Below, piece by piece: positions 59,130-64,000 of a DNA stretch of 64,000 nucleotides (position 1 is its first letter; every line of letters begins with the position of its first letter). Source of the stretch: Sabellastarte sp. h YS-2021. Lineage: Eukaryota > Annelida > Polychaeta > Sabellida > Sabellidae. The notes under the pieces were generated by a model, which saw only the letters and a program-made list of their open reading frames with translations, was not told the origin of the DNA and searched no databases. Where the stretch lies: the NCBI GenBank assembly GCA_964017235.1, contig OZ024935.1, positions 90,643,207-90,707,206 of the forward strand, written 5' to 3'. Position numbers and translations under genes: made by a program.

Positions 59130-59278
59130 CATTCTGATGATCTATTGCCATGGTAACTGGTTTTCCTGCACTGCTGGGTCCTGCGTTACTTGGAGGGTTG
59201 TTCTGGTTTGCAGAGTGTATGTCTGTTCGTTTGTTGCTATATACAGCTGGTTCTGGTACTGGTTCAACTCGATTCTCA
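59130..59278 (-). CDS. Coding exon of the large minus-strand gene, near the N-terminus
   Basis: Acceptor 'tgtgcttctgtattatgtggag', then one base, 49 codons, one base, and a donor AATG|GTTAGT. The peptide is low-complexity Asn/Pro/Ser (ENRVEPVPEPAVYSNKRTDI, later NNPPSNAGPSSAGKPVTMAI), typical of a disordered N-terminal region. The end phase fits the exon at 58873. A possible start exon at 60056-60034 (ATG, 7 codons and 2 bases, peptide MITTTTI, donor GTAATG) would fit its one-base start and places it just downstream of the CpG-rich block. The opposite strand also has an open frame here but lacks splice edges. Confidence 0.55.
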
Positions 59279-60403
59279 CTCCACATAATACAGAAGCACA
59301 GGCCTCAAACTGTCATCAAAATAATGAGGGTCCTTATTCAAAACTTTTATCAGGCATAATAATAAAGATATGTCATGAAACATCATGATGCATCTTCAAA
59401 CAGATCACTAAGCTGTAAATTAGGATTTTTTTTCTAATATTTAACACTTTCAACATCGATGTTGAAATGTGGAAGTATTATCGATCAATATGGTAATATT
59501 AACATATATGATACTCGGAGACTGCTTTGCATAGGAATTCAGCATAGAGGAAATACACAATAAGTTGATTTAAATCTATCAACCAATCAGGATAACAAAA
59601 ACAAAATTTAATTTTGAATGATTTGTGTGGTACCTCATGATTGTGAGCATATCTTTAAACTGAACAAAAGAGTAAAAAATTCAAATTAAGGAAACTCTGG
59701 TTTGATATTTTATGATTATATCTACTAGTGGTGACATCGTTTGTGTAGAACGAAACCAATTCCAGGTCATGAAACCATGTCACGAAACAATATCTGGTAT
59801 ATTTTGTTTCATTTAGCATTCAGCTTGGTGAAAAATGTAGACATCCATACATGAGATAAAACTGTAAATGCAAAGAGGAACTTCTATAGAATGTATCATA
59901 TATAACCATCTGAAGGTATTTTATGAAATAATTCACAATATTTCCAATATTTCTTATGTCGTCAAGACGTCAACCAATGTGTGCCGTGCACTGTGGATAA
60001 TTTAATAGATTTACAAACACTGGTTCCCATTACTTGATAGTGGTTGTCGTTATCATAGTCCCGAGCGAAACGAAATGCAGTTTACCAGTATTACGTGAAC
60101 AAAACACAAATACCTACCAATGAAAAGTCAGAGAATTACTCCAAATAAATACACTTATTTGTATTTAGCTCAGAGTATCTCATTGTTGACGCATGTGAAC
60201 AAGGAATGTCACAAAAGTTCACATTTTACTATCAGACGGTATCATATATACGTGTCATAATGTCACCCATTACCTTTAGTGTATCACCCTCCATTGTGCT
60301 TATATATATTTATGGGCTTGAAAGTATTTTGCCCTAAATCGGTTGAAGTCTGCCAATTTCGACCAAATATTCTTATAAATTAACATTATCTACATATATA
60401 AAT

Positions 60404-60625
60404 ATGAATTATAAAGACCGGAAGTGCGCAGTGAACGAAAATCCGTCTGTGCGCATAGAATTAGCACGGAGTAAAACCTCCAATAACGGCCCGCTTAGAA
60501 ACGGAAGTGTTGTTTCGATTGCTCGATTGTATGTCGATAGTAAAATTGTCTGCTTTTACGAGAGCGATTATGCATTCAAAACAATATGGCGGCGTCCTTG
60601 TTTGTGTCACCTCGTAAAAATAAAT
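60404..60625. promoter_or_regulatory. CpG-rich candidate promoter, possibly bidirectional
   Basis: The only block in the window with many CpGs outside transposon ends. It contains ETS-type CCGGAAGTG (60418) and ACGGAAGTG (60499), NRF1-like 'tgcgcag' and 'tgtgcgcata', and a YY1-type CAATATGGCGGC (60582). ETS, NRF1 and YY1 sites together mark TATA-less housekeeping promoters in animals. The block sits just upstream of the minus-strand gene's first exons. No TATA box was seen. Confidence 0.55.
60586..60613 (+). CDS. Possible first coding exon of a divergent plus-strand gene
   Basis: ATGGCGGCG at the YY1-type site opens MAASLFVSP, followed by a weak donor CCTC|GTAAAA. YY1 sites that include the start codon are common in housekeeping genes. 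Only nine codons; the next in-frame stop is four codons past the donor. No second exon found to the right. Confidence 0.22.
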
Positions 60626-60662
60626 AGATATTTCTTTCAACCAGGTAGGCCAGTCTTTATAA

Positions 60663-60823
60663 TAGTAATAAATACCTCATGCTCGGGCGTTTGTTACAGG
60701 ATATACGCCCGGCAAAATTTCCTTAATAATGCCCTCGCGCCTAACAGCGCTCTGGCATTATTTGGAATTTTTGCCGGGCGTATATCCTGTAACAAACGCC
60801 CTCACACTCAGTATTTATTACTA
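60663..60823. repeat. 161-bp near-perfect palindrome (fold-back element)
   Basis: Left arm 'gtaataaatac...gggcgtttgttacaggata...tacgcccggcaaaa...aataatgcc' and right arm the reverse complement with few mismatches; the centre 'gcgcctaacagcgc' is itself a short hairpin. It could extrude as a cruciform or form a long RNA hairpin. Probably a MITE. Confidence 0.9.
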
Positions 60824-61350
60824 CAGTAAAACATTTTAATTTCACGGTTGTGTATCGTTAAAAGTAGAGATGGCATCATGAGGGTTGTCTTCTGTCGATA
60901 TCATCAATGGTTTTCATGATGATATCGTGAACGGTTCAAAAAGCATACAGTTTTAATAGCTAGAGTCGTATCCTTCACTTATCTTTGTATACAACTGTTG
61001 CAATTGCAGCCTTAGTTTTCCCTGCCATAACTTGGCCCATGCCTTAACTTGGCACAACATGGAACATAAGAATAAGGTGGCTGAAGTGATGACAGACAAC
61101 TTATTTTGGGGAATTTATGAACACAAATCCAGCATTTCTTGTGCCAAGTTGGGCCTTCAAAGGGATAACATGTAGTAATTAGATCACTCAATAAAAAAGT
61201 TTTGTAAAAGGTTAATTTATTTGATTTTTTTCCCATAAATTTTGTTTATAGCCTGTGCTTGTTTCAACTGCATACTGTACAACAACAAATAAGGCTTTTA
61301 TGGTCAAGTCATATCAAGTCTTTGTTAAGGAGTGCAGTAAACACAGATTT

Positions 61351-62738
61351 CCCAGCAGGCACAGGTCCAATTCTTGACATCATGTTTTGGTCATGTTAGG
61401 ATATGACATCAAGTAACCATCACTCAGACATGATTTAAGGTGGTCATGTCATCTGACACAAATCTGACATCCAGTTTATGTGACATGACATGACTTTAAG
61501 TCAATAAAATACCTACAATATCAACTAGATGTCAAAATGATTACCAGACCTAACATGATCGTATTATCCTATTCAATGACATAAAATTGACACCATCCCA
61601 ACATGACTCTGTGTAGTCATGTCAAATGATCAAAATATGATGTTCAAATAATATGATGTGACATGATATTATACTCGGGCATTGTTAGTGATATTAATAT
61701 GATGTCACTTTGTGAAGACATTTAAAGTGGAGTATCATCATATCATTTGAGATCAGATTAACATTGGTATTCTATAAAATCGGACGGATGTCTAAATCAT
61801 GCCTATTAAGTCGGAATAATTTATCTAGTCTGTGTTAAGTCAAAGTTGGGTTTTACATCCTGAAAATAGCCAGGGTCATATTAGGACAGGCCCTTAGCTT
61901 TTTACCATGAGTAGGGGCAAACCCAGGCAGAGGTGACAACCTGTGATGAGATGCTGAACCTACTAACCAACTTGGCCTCTAGTCTGTGTGATGTTGCTTT
62001 GACAGAAATAATTAATTTTTGGTATAGACAAAAGAATTATGTTTAAAACTGTAACTAAAATGCTGTGTAACAGCAAAAACCTTCAAGAAATATGTTGATT
62101 TGTAAACAAATGTATTCTTTAGTGTTTGCAACCAAGCCAAAGATTGAACAAACAAAGAAAAAAGTTTAGAAAAAAGTGCTTCTAATATTCAAACGTTTGT
62201 ACCCATAATTTGTATCTTTACAAGTGGTATAAATTGTTCAACTTGTTCCCAGATGACATTAATTATTTTCTCCCAAGGAATAATCTGTATAGTACATGGA
62301 AATGATTTAAAGCTGTGTCAGGTAAGTGTACATAAATGGCAGTTGTATATTTGGAGTTTAAACAATGTAACACAGTGTTAACTGTGAAAACAAATATATC
62401 TTTAACCGAATTTGTATTACTAAAAATTGGTTTAAGCACTTGCAAAATGATGTCAATCAGATTTTTAAATCAGTACATGAAATTGATGTCAGTTTCTGAT
62501 GTCACATAGACATGAAGTCAGTCCAAATTGGGTCATCATATTGATGTCTTATGCTGATATCAAATTTATAATCGGCTACTAGATGTCATTTTTATGGCTT
62601 TTGGAGATGTCAAATGGACTAGGCTACAAAAGATCTATTTGACAGTTAACATATGATGTCATTTCAAATAAGCATGAGTTTTGGATGTCATACCCTGTGT
62701 CTTTTTGATTTCTTTTTGACATCCTATTTCCTGCTGGG
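61351..62738. mobile_element. TIR element filled with TGACATCA / TGATGTCA motifs
   Basis: CCCAGCAGG at the left end, CCTGCTGGG at the right. More than 20 copies of 'tgacat', 'gatgtca' or 'tgatgtca' cluster in both halves, and 'tgacatcctattt' / 'ccaattcttgacatc' lie next to the ends. No transposase ORF. A SINE has inserted at 61860. Target duplication unclear. Confidence 0.75.
61860..61985 (-). mobile_element. tRNA-derived SINE, copy 4 (best preserved)
   Basis: Minus strand: 'gaggccaagttggttagtag' (A-box region), 'cacaggttgtcacctctgc', 'ctgggtttgcccctactcat' (B-box region), then 'aagggcctgtcctaatatga' and 'ccctggctattttcagg'. Nested inside the TGACATCA element. Confidence 0.65.
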
Positions 62739-63880
62739 TTACTATTTAATAAGAAAAAACTCTCACAAAACTGCGAGAAATTCTGGGAATTCAACAAGAA
62801 CCACATGACAAATATTATATCAATACACGTGCATATATATTAGCCATATGTACATGTAGATTAACACTGTATACTGTACAACAGCTTTTGCTATACCGTG
62901 TATCTTTAAGATTTATTGGAAAATACGTGTAGACAACAGAGACCATCTATAGCCACAGCTTAACCAAAGTAGATGCAGAATGGACAGTGGACAATACAAC
63001 TTTCTTGAGCCATCATAATAGGTATCTAGTTAAACTAAAGAGAAATTAAACTGCATCTTTGCAAGTGTTAAAGTTTTTGATAAATACCTTTGAATATTTA
63101 GTATAAAGTGAGGAATATAACATGACACCTAGTCTATGATATTTATCACTTCGGAGCAAACCCCAAAATTTTAACTTTAATTTAATTTTATTTTAATTTT
63201 ATTAAACTGCAATTTTTAACAACAATTCCACGTCATTTATCAAGTCCATTACAGAATTTTTGAGAATACAGTTTTTTGTTACTTGTTGTAATATTGGAGA
63301 GGGTGTTTAAACCCAGAGTGGTTATTTCACTTACTTTGGCAATTTGCTATTTTTTCTTACTCCAGCATTAAACCAGGCTCATCTAATTGTTCCTTATAAT
63401 TCTAAACACTGAAAAGGTAACTACTCCGGAGATGCTGATAGTGTACTCCAAAAAAAAAATAAATCTTATAGTTATCCTATATCATATATATACATGCACG
63501 TATCAGCTGCTGTAACTTCTAATGTACATTCCTATGATTCCTATGACAATATCCCTGGAAATAATGTTTTCAAATATTGATGAAAATATGACGTAGTTTA
63601 TGGAGTATTACTCAACCAATTACAGATAAAACACACTGAGTCTGAAATAAAACCACTCAATACCACTAAATGCTCGTCCTATATCAATAATCCACTGCTA
63701 GTGTTGTCATTGGCCTTCAATAATACTCGCATTGTTTGTCCAATCCATGTAAATAGCTTTCAACGGATAAATAAACAAATTGTCTCCATATACTATATTT
63801 TGTGCTTTTATTTCTATAAGTGCGCAAAGCCTCTAATAGCATTTATTTCTAGTGTCAGGAATTAGCATTACCGAGTTGCA
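62739..63880. other. No feature seen
   Basis: AT-rich DNA with short A/T repeats (for example 'taattttattttaattttat' near 63183). No exon or element supported. Confidence 0.4.
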
Positions 63881-63885
63881 TTTGT

Positions 63886-64000
63886 TACCTCCGCCAGATT
63901 ATGTAATCACTTGGGTTTGTCTGTTTGTTTGTTAGTGAACAGCGCAACTCAAAAAGTTATGAATAGATTGTCTTAAAATTTTCGTCTTTAAATTTTTTAA
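63886..64000 (+). mobile_element. CCTCCGCC-family element, start only, cut by the window end
   Basis: 'tacctccgccagattatg', 'gtttgtctgtttgtttgtta', 'gtgaacagcgcaactcaaaa', 'agttatgaatagattgtctt' is the reverse-complement order of the end of 57684-57968. Confidence 0.6.

Noticed and set aside
5905..61985. Functional tRNA genes at the B-box-like matches
   Set aside because: No cloverleaf can be closed; the matches are tRNA-derived heads of SINE copies sharing the same 3' part.

Overview
This is AT-rich, low-density nuclear DNA from an animal. Protein coding is confined to short spliced exons, the only recognisable long ORF is a retrotransposon reverse transcriptase, and much of the window is non-autonomous transposons, short SINEs and satellite arrays. 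The mix (tRNA-derived SINEs, an L2/CR1-like LINE, 133-169 bp tandem arrays inside mobile elements, and elements starting ACAAGAG plus a hairpin) resembles marine lophotrochozoans, most likely a mollusc. That assignment is an inference.

Host genes. I read one large minus-strand gene running from about 60.5 kb to 18.3 kb. Its exons are 59278-59130, 58873-58794, 58712-58630, 49781-49657, 31765-31381, 20448-20269 and a terminal exon 18410-18256. Most neighbouring exons agree in reading phase and have good splice signals. The protein is not identified; it has disordered Ser/Asn/Pro stretches, a UBA-like Leu-Gly-Phe segment and a helical ARM-like stretch. A plus-strand gene approaches from the left, with last exons 13467-13575 and 15590-15681, so the two genes would converge tail to tail at 15.7-18.3 kb. 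A further plus-strand terminal exon (8401-8577) has its own AATAAA. A CpG-rich block at 60.40-60.62 kb with ETS, NRF1-like and YY1 sites looks like a promoter, possibly bidirectional.

Mobile and repetitive DNA. 0.5-3.4 kb: hAT-like element, then a 169-bp satellite ending in a GC-rich tail and a 12-bp hairpin. 5.6-12.3 kb: SINE, several TIR elements, a 445-bp duplication. 18.6-20.1 kb: a 146-bp array and a relative of the 169-bp family. 23-31 kb: fold-back elements, two hAT-like elements with perfect 8-bp target duplications, and a composite TIR element interrupted by a MITE. 33.4-40.3 kb: an inverted-repeat composite holding a 5'-truncated L2-like LINE. 43.5-49.3 kb: a mosaic of 169-, 133- and 155-bp arrays. 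51.8-54.8 kb: a hAT-like element split by a second copy of the 155-bp array element. 55.3-58.3 kb: a repeated block with a conserved double-hairpin core. 60.6-62.7 kb: a 161-bp palindrome and an element packed with TGACATCA/TGATGTCA.

The most unusual theme is that several unrelated arrays share one architecture: ACAAG-type start plus hairpin, internal tandem array carrying a GCCGCCATTTT motif, GC-rich tail, terminal hairpin, short AT end. This fits Helentron/HINE-like elements that generate and spread satellites.
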